Position numbers and translations under genes: made by a program
The notes under the pieces: generated by a model
Seen by the model: the letters and a program-made list of their open reading frames with translations, nothing else
The model's database searches: none
Told to the model about the DNA's origin: nothing
Source of the DNA: Sphingomonas sp. 8AM
Lineage (GTDB): Bacteria > Pseudomonadota > Alphaproteobacteria > Sphingomonadales > Sphingomonadaceae
Length of the DNA: 64,000 nt
Direction: 5' to 3'
Assembly (NCBI RefSeq): GCF_902506455.1
Contig: NZ_LR733844.1
Location: 3,498,759-3,562,758 of the forward strand
In this document: positions 8,165 to 16,807 of the stretch, in pieces
Position numbering within the stretch: position 1 is the first letter of the stretch
How the letters are laid out: each line of letters starts with the position of its first letter

Positions 8165-9691
8165 TTGACCACGCCAGCCTCACGCTTATTGTCATACAAA
8201 AGCGGGAGAAGTGCTGTTCCGGGTCGATTGTTTCTTGCAGCCTTGCCGCTCGCCGCGCTCGCTGCCCCCGCCGCCGCGCAGGAGCGCGCGGTCACTGTCA
8301 CCTTGCGCCCGGCGGTCGACCGTCCGTCGACCACCTTCGAGGGCTGGGGCACCGCGCTCGCCTGGTTCGCCGACGTCACCGGCGGCTGGCCCGATGCCGA
8401 GCGGAACCGGCTCGCCGACCTCTTCTACGGCAAGGACGGCCTCGGCTGGACGATCGCGCGCTACAATATCGGCGGCGGCAATGCCGCAGGCACCAGGCCG
8501 TATCTGCGCCCCGGCGGCGCGGTACCGGGGTTCTGGCGGCAACCGGCGGGCACGGAGGGGCGCGACTGGTGGCGCGCCGACGATCCCGCGATGTGGGACT
8601 GGTCGCAGGACCAGCGCCAGCGCTGGTGGCTCGACGCGATCCGCGACCGCGGGAAGACGCCGGTCTTCGAGGCTTTCTCCAATTCGCCGCCGTGGTTCAT
8701 GACCGTCTCGGGCCGGGTGTCGGGCGCGGATAAGGCCACAGACGACAATCTGCGCCCCGGCTTCGAAAGCGCCTTCGCGGCCTATCTCGCGCACAGCGTC
8801 GCCGAATTGCAGAAGCGCCACCGCATCACGTTCCGCACCCTGTCGCCGGTCAACGAGCCGAACACCGATTACTGGTATGCCGCCAACAAGCAGGAAGGCG
8901 CGCACTGGAGCCCGGCGCGTCAGGCCGCAATGGTCGACGCCGCGGACGCCGCGCTGAAGGCGCAGGGATTGACGACCGTGGTCGCCGCCCCCGACGAGAC
9001 CAATTCGGTGCTCTTCCTCGCCGATTGGGCGGCCTATCCCGCCGCGACGCGCGCGCGGGTCGGACAGCTCAACGTCCACAGCTATGGCAACATTCACCAG
9101 ACCGGGGTGCGCGACGCCGCGCGTGCCGCCGGCGTCCGGTTGTGGATGAGCGAGAATGACGCACCGCTCGACAAGGACCCGGAGGATTTTGCCGGCATGG
9201 CCTCGCCGCTGGCGATGGCCGAACATATCGTGCTCGACATCAAGCGGCTGGAGCCCGCCGCCTGGGTCTTCTGGCAAGCGGTCGAGACGCTCAGCACCGT
9301 CGACGGCGCAAAGGGGAGCAACTGGGGGCTGTTGAAGGCCGACCTGCGCGCGCCCGCGACCCTGCCTCATGCGATCCACGTCACGCAGAAATATTGGGCG
9401 ATGGCACAGTTCAGCCGCTACATCCGCCCCGGCGACCGGCTGGTGCCCGTGGACGATCTCGACACGATCGGTGCGCTGTCGCCGGACGGGCGGCGGCTGA
9501 CGCTGGTCCACGTCAACCCCGGCATCACCCCGCGGCAATTGGCGGTGCCTGCCGGCTGGACGACGCAGATGATCGTCACCGACGCCACGCACCGCGCGAC
9601 CTGCGTACCGGGAACGCTCGCCCCCGCCCGCGCGATCGTCACCCTCATCCTGCGCCGTGACGGCGCAAAGGACCTGCCATGCCCCGCCTGA
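8165..9691 (+). CDS. GH30-family glycosidase, secreted (beta-1,6-galactanase-like)
   Basis: Up to 508 residues. A secretion signal (LFLAALPLAALAAPAAAQ) precedes a GH30 barrel: FEGWGTALAWFADVTGG and YNIGGGN near the N-terminus, the acid/base Glu in SPVNEPNTDYW, and the nucleophile Glu in LWMSEND. A small C-terminal beta domain follows. The opening blocks resemble the GH30 group that includes endo-beta-1,6-galactanases. The start is uncertain: no ATG is available and TTG 8165, 8189 or 8228 are possible; the last gives a signal peptide without positive charge. The end overlaps the GH43 gene by 13 bases, so the two form an operon. Confidence 0.85.
   Translation: MTTPASRLLSYKSGRSAVPGRLFLAALPLAALAAPAAAQERAVTVTLRPAVDRPSTTFEGWGTALAWFADVTGGWPDAERNRLADLFYGKDGLGWTIARYNIGGGNAAGTRPYLRPGGAVPGFWRQPAGTEGRDWWRADDPAMWDWSQDQRQRWWLDAIRDRGKTPVFEAFSNSPPWFMTVSGRVSGADKATDDNLRPGFESAFAAYLAHSVAELQKRHRITFRTLSPVNEPNTDYWYAANKQEGAHWSPARQAAMVDAADAALKAQGLTTVVAAPDETNSVLFLADWAAYPAATRARVGQLNVHSYGNIHQTGVRDAARAAGVRLWMSENDAPLDKDPEDFAGMASPLAMAEHIVLDIKRLEPAAWVFWQAVETLSTVDGAKGSNWGLLKADLRAPATLPHAIHVTQKYWAMAQFSRYIRPGDRLVPVDDLDTIGALSPDGRRLTLVHVNPGITPRQLAVPAGWTTQMIVTDATHRATCVPGTLAPARAIVTLILRRDGAKDLPCPA
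8189..8199. promoter_or_regulatory. Candidate GntR-type operator at the GH30 gene
   Basis: TTGTCATACAA is an inverted repeat (TTGT-3-ACAA) of the shape bound by FCD-class GntR regulators. TTGACC at 8165 lies 18 bases upstream and could be a -35 box. If both are real, transcription starts downstream and the TTG at 8165 cannot be the GH30 start codon. Inference only. Confidence 0.3.
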
Positions 9692-11064
9692 TCGCCCGCC
9701 GGCACCGTTTCGCCCCCGCGCTGCTGCTCCTCGCCGCGCCGCTGACGCTCGCCGCCGACGAACCCGCCCGCTGGGATGCGCCGGGCGCGGGCAACCCGCT
9801 GCTCCCCGGTTATTTCGCCGATCCCTCGATCGTCCACGACGGCAACCGCTGGTACATCTTCGCCACCATCGACCCGTGGGGCGACGAACGGCTCGGGCTA
9901 TGGACGTCGGAGAACGGCCGCGACTGGCGCTTCTCGACGCCGAACTGGCCGACCAAGGCCGCCGCGACCAGCCCGACCTCGGGTGACTCGAAGGTATGGG
10001 CACCATCGGTGGTCCACGCAGCGAACGGCCGCTGGTATATGTACGTGTCGGTCGGCAGCGAGGTGTGGGTCGGCAGCGCCGCCTCCCCCGCCGGGCCGTG
10101 GCACGACGCCAATGGCGGCAAACCGCTGATCGCGCGCGACTTCGCACCGGCCTATCACATGATCGATGCCGAGGCGTTCATCGACGACGACGGTCGGGCG
10201 TATCTCTATTGGGGGTCGGGGCTGAACTGGACCAACGGCCATTGCTTCGTCGTCCGGCTCAAGCCCGACATGGTCACCTTCGACGGCACCCCGCGCGACG
10301 TCACCCCGGAAAATTACTTCGAGGGTCCGTTCATGGTGAAGGCCGGGGGCCGCTACCTGCTCACCTACAGCGACGGCAATACCACCAAGGATACCTACAA
10401 GGTCCGCTACGCGATCGGCGCGACACCGTTCGGCCCTTTCCACGAGGCGCCGAACAGCCCGCTGCTCCAGACCGACGCCGCGCGCGACATCGTCAGCCCC
10501 GGCCATCATGCCGTGTTCCGCTCGCAGGGGCACAGCTACATTCTCTATCACCGGCAAGCGCTCCCCTGGCCGCAATCGGGCGATACGGTGCTGCGGCAAG
10601 TGGCGGTCGATCCGCTGACGATCGCAGAGGATGGTACGTTCGTGCCCGTCCGTCCAACGCACGGCAGCACGGTCGCGGGCTTCGTGGCCGCGCGCGACCG
10701 TGGCCTGACGTGGACGCCGGTCCGCAACCCCGCGGCGGTCAAGGCCGCAGACGACAATTACGCGACGCTGTGGCGCGCCCCCGCGAACGGGACCGGCAAC
10801 ATCGTCGCCGATCTGGGCGCGGCCCGTCAGGTGACGGGCAGCCGCATCCGGCCGGAATATCCCAACCGCCGCTACCGCTACGCAGTCGAAGCCTCGCGCG
10901 ACGGTCGGCGCTGGACGCCGCTGCTCGCACCGGGCGAACATCAGGGCTCCCCGGTGACGCTGCGCCATCCCGTCAATGCACGCTACCTACGGCTGACCGT
11001 GGCGACGCCGGGCGCCGGCCTGTGGGAATGGTCGATCGACGGCGACAAACCGCATCGCCGTTAA
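9679..11064 (+). CDS. GH43-family glycosidase with C-terminal discoidin-like domain
   Basis: A 461-residue secreted protein. The signal peptide runs to about residue 25. A five-bladed propeller of the GH43 type follows (FADPSIVHDGNRWYIFAT with the catalytic-base Asp, WAPSVV, MIDAEAFIDDDGRAYLYWG, EGPFMVKAGGRYLLTYS with the acid Glu). After about residue 345 there is a beta-sandwich like F5/8 type C or CBM32 modules. GH43 members remove arabinose, xylose or galactose; next to GH30 a role in trimming galactan or arabinogalactan is plausible. The gene is coupled to GH30 and convergent with GH31. Confidence 0.87.
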   Translation: MPRLIARRHRFAPALLLLAAPLTLAADEPARWDAPGAGNPLLPGYFADPSIVHDGNRWYIFATIDPWGDERLGLWTSENGRDWRFSTPNWPTKAAATSPTSGDSKVWAPSVVHAANGRWYMYVSVGSEVWVGSAASPAGPWHDANGGKPLIARDFAPAYHMIDAEAFIDDDGRAYLYWGSGLNWTNGHCFVVRLKPDMVTFDGTPRDVTPENYFEGPFMVKAGGRYLLTYSDGNTTKDTYKVRYAIGATPFGPFHEAPNSPLLQTDAARDIVSPGHHAVFRSQGHSYILYHRQALPWPQSGDTVLRQVAVDPLTIAEDGTFVPVRPTHGSTVAGFVAARDRGLTWTPVRNPAAVKAADDNYATLWRAPANGTGNIVADLGAARQVTGSRIRPEYPNRRYRYAVEASRDGRRWTPLLAPGEHQGSPVTLRHPVNARYLRLTVATPGAGLWEWSIDGDKPHRR

Positions 11065-11070
11065 CGTCTC

Positions 11071-11145
11071 CGTCATTGCGAGCGTAGCGAAGCAATCCAG
11101 GGCGTCCTGATCCGGCCCTGCATTGCTTCGCTACGCTCGCAATGG
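11071..11145. repeat. Palindromic repeat, family A, plus half of a family-B copy
   Basis: A family-A element starts 7 bases after the GH43 stop, between convergent genes. Its right end is altered to AATGG. A half copy of the family-B type (CGTCATCCCGCGAAGG) follows at 11157-11185. The position suggests a two-way transcription barrier. Confidence 0.88.
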
Positions 11146-11192
11146 CACCCCACCCTCGTCATCCCGCGAAGGCCGGGGCAACACGGGTCGCC

Positions 11193-13541
11193 TTACTTCA
11201 CCACCTGCACCAATCCCGCCGCATCCTGTCCGGTCGGCAACCGCCCCGACGCGCTCAGCCGACCGGCCGCATCGTCCCACGACAGCGTCGCGCTGCGCCC
11301 GCCCTTGGTGCGGTAATCGTTGGTCGTGCCGTCGTCGTCATACAGCGTGAAGCTGGTGCTGCGCCCCGGATAGACGCGGATCAGCTCCAGCTTCTGCTCG
11401 GTCGCGGTGCTCGGCACCGCCGCGCCGAACGGCACGATCGAACCCGCGCGGACGAACAACGGGATCTGGTCGATCGGTGCGGCGGCTGTGATCGTCTGCC
11501 CGCCGGTGTAGCGCCGGTTCGTCCAGTAATCGTACCAGTCCGCCCCCGCCGGCAGGTACACCTTGCGCTCGGTTACGCCCTGATCGGTCACCGGCGCCAC
11601 GAGGAACGCCGGCCCGAACATATATTGGTCGCCGATCGTCGCGACGTTGGGATCGTCGGGGAAGTCCATGAACAGCGCGCGCATGAACGGCGCGCCGCTC
11701 TTGTAGGTGCCGTAACCCAGCGAATAGAGGTACGGCATCAGGGCGTACCGCAGCTTCAGGAATTTCGCGAGCACCGGCTCGGCCGCCGCGCCATACTCCC
11801 AGATTGCCGTCGCGGGACGTTGCCCGTGGATACGCAGCGTCGGCGTAAAGCTGTTGTACGCGAACCAGCGTGCGAACAACTCCGGATAATCGGGGTAATT
11901 TGCGCCCATTGCTGTCGCCCCGGCCGGATCGAGCAGCACCGGACGCGACGCGACCGGGCCGCTCGGCCACTGCCATCCGCCGGTATCGCTGCTCCAATAG
12001 GCCATGCCGCTGGCGGTAAAGCCAAGCCCCGCAGGCACTTGCCGCTTGAGCACTTCCCACGTCGACTGCACGTCCGACGACCAGAACAACGCCCCCGTCC
12101 GCTGCACCCCCAAATAAGCCGCCCGCGACAAAATCAGATTGCGCAAATTTGGCCGGTCACGCGCAGTTCCCTGCGCCACCCCGGCGGTGTGAACTAGCGG
12201 GAAAAGATTGTGAAACCGGTCCCCGGTGCCGATCGAATAATGATAGCCGTCCGGCACGAGATCAGGCTCGGTCTCATCAAGCCAGAACCAGTCGAAGCCC
12301 TGCGACGCAATATTGTCGCGCAGCTTGCCCCAGAACCAGTTCCGCGCCTCCGGGTTGGTCGAATCGATCAATGCTCCAGCGCGATCGGAACGTACCGCCA
12401 GCCCGTCGACCGGCGTCCCGTCCTTGTGGTGGAGCAGCCACCCCTGCGCCGCCAGCATGTCGTAATAGCGCGACTCCTTCTCGAACCGCGGCCAGACGCT
12501 GATGATCGAGCGCATGCCCCCGGCTCTGAGCGCGTCGTTCATGCCCCTCGGATCGGGGAAGAAGTTCCGGTCGATGTCGAGCTGGCCCATTCGCGTCCAG
12601 TAGAACCAGTCGAGCACCATCACGTCGAGCGGATAGCCGCGCCGGCGGTAGCCATCGGCGATGTCGAGCAGCTCCTTTTGCGTCTCATAGCGCGCCTTGG
12701 ACTGGATCAACCCGAAGGCGGCTTTGGGCGGCAGGGGCGTGGTACCGGTCAGCCTGGCATAACCCGCGTAAAGCTCGTCGGCGGTCGAACCGCTGATGAC
12801 GAAAAATGACACGCGCTCCCCGACATTGGACTGAAAATGCGTCCCGTTGTTGAGCCCCGCCGACACCGTCAGCGCCGAGGGATTGTCCCAGACGATCCCA
12901 TAGCCCTTGTTGGTGACCATGAACGGCACGCATACCGTTTCGCCGGCCGGAGCATCGTAATTGTGCCGACAGTCGATCGTGCGCCCCTTGAGGTCGAGCT
13001 TCCCTTCCTGATTTTGCCCGAGCCCATAGAAATGCTCACCGGGCTGAACCGAGAAGCTCGCGCCGACCTTGAACGTCTGCTCGCCCGTGACCGTGTGCGG
13101 CGCGCGCTCCCAGCCTTTCATCTCGGTCAGCATGCGTCCGCGACCGTCGGCGAAGGTGATTGACACCGGCGGGAGCGATGGCGCGAAATAGCGCTGCATC
13201 TGCGACGGCGCGCCCGGCCAGTGCTGCGACTTGACGGTGACGATCATCGCCGCCGAGGCGAAGACGTCGCCGGTCGCGTCGCTGCGATGCCGCCACCCCG
13301 CGGCATCGGCGCTGGCGTTCGGCCCCTCGCCTGGTGACGCGTCCGCAAGGACGCGATCCAGCGCGATCGTCACGCGGATGATGTTCGGGGCATAAGGCTC
13401 GATCGCGACCAGTGCACCGTTGCGATCGACCGTGGCCAGCGGCGCGGCGATGGCGGGGATGGCGAAAACTGCCAACCCTCCCACCAGCGCGGCGCGCCAC
13501 GCGCGCGTCACCTTGCCCCGATCCGCTCGCTCGATCATCAT
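11193..13541 (-). CDS. GH31-family alpha-glycosidase (alpha-xylosidase/glucosidase type)
   Basis: A 782-residue protein with a signal peptide (residues 1-32, ending AIPAIAA). The N-terminal beta-sandwich contains EHFYGLGQNQEGKLDLKG. The GH31 barrel has VMVLDWFYWTRMG, the nucleophile Asp in WFWLDETEPD, the acid/base Asp in ALFWSSDVQSTW, and MAYWSSDTGGW. The C-terminus is beta-rich. GH31 enzymes cleave terminal alpha-linked xylose, glucose or galactose; the DETEPD form of the nucleophile loop recurs in alpha-xylosidase-like members, but the substrate is not certain. It is probably periplasmic. It is divergent from the beta-galactosidase-like gene, with a candidate operator between them. Confidence 0.9.
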   Translation of the reverse strand: MMIERADRGKVTRAWRAALVGGLAVFAIPAIAAPLATVDRNGALVAIEPYAPNIIRVTIALDRVLADASPGEGPNASADAAGWRHRSDATGDVFASAAMIVTVKSQHWPGAPSQMQRYFAPSLPPVSITFADGRGRMLTEMKGWERAPHTVTGEQTFKVGASFSVQPGEHFYGLGQNQEGKLDLKGRTIDCRHNYDAPAGETVCVPFMVTNKGYGIVWDNPSALTVSAGLNNGTHFQSNVGERVSFFVISGSTADELYAGYARLTGTTPLPPKAAFGLIQSKARYETQKELLDIADGYRRRGYPLDVMVLDWFYWTRMGQLDIDRNFFPDPRGMNDALRAGGMRSIISVWPRFEKESRYYDMLAAQGWLLHHKDGTPVDGLAVRSDRAGALIDSTNPEARNWFWGKLRDNIASQGFDWFWLDETEPDLVPDGYHYSIGTGDRFHNLFPLVHTAGVAQGTARDRPNLRNLILSRAAYLGVQRTGALFWSSDVQSTWEVLKRQVPAGLGFTASGMAYWSSDTGGWQWPSGPVASRPVLLDPAGATAMGANYPDYPELFARWFAYNSFTPTLRIHGQRPATAIWEYGAAAEPVLAKFLKLRYALMPYLYSLGYGTYKSGAPFMRALFMDFPDDPNVATIGDQYMFGPAFLVAPVTDQGVTERKVYLPAGADWYDYWTNRRYTGGQTITAAAPIDQIPLFVRAGSIVPFGAAVPSTATEQKLELIRVYPGRSTSFTLYDDDGTTNDYRTKGGRSATLSWDDAAGRLSASGRLPTGQDAAGLVQVVK

Positions 13542-13562
13542 CCCACCCCGTTGCGCTAAGCT

Positions 13563-13578
13563 TTCATAGCGCTACCAT
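13563..13578. promoter_or_regulatory. Candidate LacI-family operator between divergent glycosidase genes
   Basis: The 8-base palindrome TAGCGCTA (13567-13574) has a CG centre, and its flanks extend it to TTCATAGCGCTACCAT, 13 of 16 matching a perfect palindrome built on the right half. CG-centred palindromes of this form are typical LacI-family sites. It lies 22 bases before the GH31 start and 63 bases before the ATG of the divergent gene, so one repressor could control both. Confidence 0.45.
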
Positions 13579-13640
13579 TCCTTAGCGGCACGATGATCCG
13601 CGGCACAAGTCAGCCTCGACCGAGGGGATGGGGAGAGGAC

Positions 13641-15254
13641 ATGTTCGGACGGATCGCCTTTACTGCAGGGTTGTTGCTTGCGGCCACGGGCACCGCTGCA
13701 GCGCAGATTCCGCATCTGGAAAGTCGCCACGGCCGCCATGCGTTGATCGTCGACGGGGCGCCGTTCACGATCCTCGGCGCGCAGGTCAACAATTCGAGCA
13801 ATTATGCCCAGGTGCTCAAGACCGCGTGGCCGGTACTCGACCGGATTCACGCGAATACCGTCGAAGTGCCGATCGCCTGGCAGCAGGTCGAGCCGCAGGA
13901 GGGGCGTTTCGACCTCTCCTTTCTACAAGAATTGCTCGATCAGGCGCGGTCGCATGACAAGCGCGTCGTGCTGCTGTGGTTCGGAACGTGGAAGAACACC
14001 TCGCCCGGCTATACCCCGGACTGGGTCAAGCTCGATAATCGTCGCTTCCCGCGGATGAAAAAGCGCGATGGTCAAGATCATGGCGTCCTCAGCGCGCACG
14101 GCGCGGCGACGTTGGCGGCGGATCGCACCGCGTTCGTGAAGGTCATGGAATATCTGCGCGACCATGATGCCCAGCACACCGTCATCATGGTCCAGCCGGA
14201 GAATGAGACCGGCAGCTATCGCAACCCGCGCGACTATTCTCCGACCGCGAACGGGCTGTTCGCCAAGTCCATTCCGACGGCGCTGGCCAAGAGACTCGGC
14301 CGCAGCGGAACATGGTCGCAGGTGTTCGGCGCCCAGGCTGATCGTGCCTTTAACACCTGGTACGTCGCCTCCTATGTCGAGGCGATCGCCGCGGCGGGCA
14401 AGGCGGTGAAACCCTTGCCGATGTACGTGAACGCCGCACTCGCCGGCCCCTCGAACGTTCCCGACCCGGATGGAGTCGCGAGCGGCGGACCGCAGCAGGA
14501 CGTGCTCGAGATCTGGAAAGCCGCAGCACCGCATGTCGATTTCGCCGCACCGGACATCTATGACCGCAAGAGCGCCAACGCGACGGCGTATCTCGATCTA
14601 TATGCCCGCTCCGATAACGCGTTGATGGTTCCGGAGGTCGGCAATGCACGCGACTTCCACCGCTACGTCTATGCCGCGCTGGGACGCGGCGCGATCGGCT
14701 ACGCGCCGTTCGGGATGGACGAAAGTGGCTACTTCAACTTCCCGCTCGGCGCGCGCGACCTGAGTGAGACGACGCTCGCACCGCTGACGCTCACCTACCG
14801 CATGTTCGGCTCGATCATGCGGGATTGGGCCCGGATCGCGTATGAACACCCGACGTGGGGTGCCGCCAGGCCTGACGACGGCGCCGCTACGTCAACCCGC
14901 ATGGGGGCCTGGACGATCAAGGCATCCTGGGGCGAGTGGCAGTTCGGGATGCGCGAGTGGACATGGCTCAAAGCCGTCCCAGCGCCGTGGGCGGAAGACA
15001 TGGTTGGCGGGCTCGCGGTGGCGCAGCTGTCCGCGGACGAGTTCCTGATCGTGGGTGACCATGTCCGGGTTGCGATCGAGCCGGCGGAGAAGGTTTCGGG
15101 TGCGCTGGTGTTGCGCGTGGAGGAGGGTGGTTTTGCCGGGGGGTGTTGGGTGACGGCGCGTGTGTGGAATGGCGACCAGACGGACTATGGGATCAATCTG
15201 CTCGATCGTCCGCAGGTGCTGAAGGTGACGATGGGGCGTTATCGTCAGGACTAG
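13641..15254 (+). CDS. Beta-galactosidase-like secreted glycosidase (GH35/GH42-related, DUF5597 type)
   Basis: A 537-residue protein from ATG 13641, preceded by GGGGAGAGG. The signal peptide ends at AAAQ (about residue 22). An (alpha/beta)8 hydrolase barrel follows: FTILGAQVNNSSNYA, ANTVEVPIAWQQVEPQEGRFD, the probable acid/base Glu in VQPENETGSY, and the probable nucleophile Glu in NALMVPEVGNA. The C-terminal beta domain matches the DUF5597 layout found in such beta-galactosidases. With its neighbours it suggests release of galactose from plant or algal glycans. A longer start at 13593 lacks a signal-like N-terminus. Confidence 0.85.
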   Translation: MFGRIAFTAGLLLAATGTAAAQIPHLESRHGRHALIVDGAPFTILGAQVNNSSNYAQVLKTAWPVLDRIHANTVEVPIAWQQVEPQEGRFDLSFLQELLDQARSHDKRVVLLWFGTWKNTSPGYTPDWVKLDNRRFPRMKKRDGQDHGVLSAHGAATLAADRTAFVKVMEYLRDHDAQHTVIMVQPENETGSYRNPRDYSPTANGLFAKSIPTALAKRLGRSGTWSQVFGAQADRAFNTWYVASYVEAIAAAGKAVKPLPMYVNAALAGPSNVPDPDGVASGGPQQDVLEIWKAAAPHVDFAAPDIYDRKSANATAYLDLYARSDNALMVPEVGNARDFHRYVYAALGRGAIGYAPFGMDESGYFNFPLGARDLSETTLAPLTLTYRMFGSIMRDWARIAYEHPTWGAARPDDGAATSTRMGAWTIKASWGEWQFGMREWTWLKAVPAPWAEDMVGGLAVAQLSADEFLIVGDHVRVAIEPAEKVSGALVLRVEEGGFAGGCWVTARVWNGDQTDYGINLLDRPQVLKVTMGRYRQD

Positions 15255-15276
15255 GCGGAGCGTTGCCGGCGGAAGG

Positions 15277-15317
15277 CACGACGGCCCCGGTCTTTGTGAA
15301 AGACCGGGGCCGTCGTG
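15277..15317. terminator. Strong hairpin after the beta-galactosidase-like gene
   Basis: Perfect 19-bp arms (15277-15295 and 15299-15317) around a GTG loop start 23 bases after the stop codon. No T-run follows, so it is a terminator-like hairpin or an mRNA 3' stabiliser rather than a classical intrinsic terminator. Confidence 0.55.
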
Positions 15318-15584
15318 TGGATGTCTGTATGTTGGTTGCGGGGACAGCACCGACTGGGAACTTGCAGGTTTGTACGAAAGTGAAAACAGATGATTTATTT
15401 GGGCTGATTTAATCGGATACCCCCCGTCGTACCCCCGCCCCTTCAAACATGCGACGTTCGGGTTATTTTTTGCGGCGAAATGCATGTCTGCCGACACGTC
15501 TCTCCAGAAAGGCACTCCCTCGTGAGGCTGGCGATACGGCCGACGATTAAGATAACGTCAGGTCAGTTTCTTTAGGGTGAGCAG
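15318..15584. other. Gene-free stretch, poorer in GC
   Basis: No convincing ORF. The stretch includes AT-rich patches (around 15385-15410 and 15465-15472), a run of C at 15420, and no family A-D repeat. It marks the left edge of the accessory pocket. No attachment site or tRNA was recognised. Confidence 0.4.
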
Positions 15585-15683
15585 ATGATCTGCTCCGCTG
15601 CGCCCGTCATCGGCACCCCAACCGAGCTTTAACGCCGGACACTGGAAACCCTTCTGGTCGATCCCGCGAAACTGACCGAGGGC

Positions 15684-16436
15684 ATGGCGGTCGGGATCAT
15701 GCTCGACGATCTGATCCGTGCAGGTTCATCGCCAATCAGGCCGGTAGAAATACTTGACGTTTCAACTGCGCTGTTCGGCAGCGCGCGGCGACGTGCACTC
15801 GCATGGGTGAGGATGCGGTCCCAAGCAACTTCCCGGTATCTGGAACTGCTCTCGCAGGCGATGGAAACCTTTGAGGTTGAACACCGTCACGCCAACGGAA
15901 GCGATCACTTCCTGGTGTGGGACGCCTTTCCGGGCCGGCCGAAGTACCTGCGTCCACTTCCAGATCTCCTTACCAAATTGCGGCCGAAGATTCCGCACCC
16001 GGTCGCGCGAGATGACGATACCGCTAATTGTGCGATCCGCCGCGCGACGATGTTCTGGCAGTATCTGGCACCTCGTCTGGGTGACGGCATCTGGGACGAG
16101 CTTGGTCTCAAACGCTATTTCATGAACGATGTCGTGGGATTGCGCTTCCCCCGTGGGATCGATCTGGACGCGATAGTCGCGACAGAAGGCGATATATGGG
16201 CGCTCGAGTACAAGCACAAATTTCCTTACTATGAAGAGGGCGTTGCGACATTCAGGATAAACACGGGTGAGCTCGATCGATTTGGAGCGCTCGTGATGGT
16301 CGGATTTCGCATTCTTGACATCGTCGTCGTCAAATCCCATCAAGACATAACCCGCGGGTCGATCGAGCTATTTAACGACGCATACGCACGCAGTAAGACG
16401 CGAGTTCTGGCCATCGGATTTACCGCAGACTTGTAG
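15684..16436 (+). CDS. PD-(D/E)xK nuclease-like protein, accessory, possibly 5'-interrupted
   Basis: A 250-residue protein I cannot assign to a named family. The C-terminal half has a PD-(D/E)xK-like signature: GIDLDAIV (Asp160/Asp162) then WALEYKHK (Glu175-x-Lys177), with hydrophobic strands around both. The upstream sequence is in frame back to ATG 15585, which has a good GGGTGAG ribosome site, and reads like protein except for one TAA at 15630-15632. The ATG at 15684 has its GAGGG too close. The true start may therefore be 15585 with a nonsense codon, making this a damaged gene. Codon use is less GC-biased than its neighbours, which fits acquired DNA. Confidence 0.55.
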   Translation: MAVGIMLDDLIRAGSSPIRPVEILDVSTALFGSARRRALAWVRMRSQATSRYLELLSQAMETFEVEHRHANGSDHFLVWDAFPGRPKYLRPLPDLLTKLRPKIPHPVARDDDTANCAIRRATMFWQYLAPRLGDGIWDELGLKRYFMNDVVGLRFPRGIDLDAIVATEGDIWALEYKHKFPYYEEGVATFRINTGELDRFGALVMVGFRILDIVVVKSHQDITRGSIELFNDAYARSKTRVLAIGFTADL

Positions 16437-16807
16437 CGGAGCTCCGGGCGTCGCGGTCTACGCCTGCCCGGGCAACGGCACGGGACGCTCGGACCACGCT
16501 CTACACGCGGCCAGTACCGGCAGACTGGTTCGATGATCTCGGGGCCCTTCCGGACACGCAACTTTCGACCAGCCTGATCGACAAACTTTACGGCATTGCA
16601 AAGCCGGCTTGCTCGCAAGAGCTGCTTGAGCAGGTTAGAATAGATTAATCCATGCCGATCCTCGCGATCTCGCCAGCGGAAGCAGCCTGCGACATATTTG
16701 AGCTTGCTGAGGCTGAACCGTCGGGCAAATAATTGATGGTAGATCTTAATCCGACCATTCGGCGCCGGTGGACAGTCATCCGGAACCAACTGCTGGTCCA
16801 TGAGTAA
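16397..16807 (+). pseudogene. Run of three same-frame ORFs separated by TAA, probable gene remnant
   Basis: One frame reads protein-like with stops at 16646, 16730 and 16805. The first piece (from about 16493; DWFDDLGALPDTQLS, LIDKLYGIAKPA, ELLEQVRID) has no start codon. The second is ATG 16652 (MPILAISPAEAACDIFELAE, 26 residues). The third is ATG 16736 (MVDLNPTIRRRW, 23 residues). They are most simply fragments of one decayed gene. I recognise no family. A minus-strand ORF over the same bases is Arg-rich and less protein-like. Confidence 0.35.
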
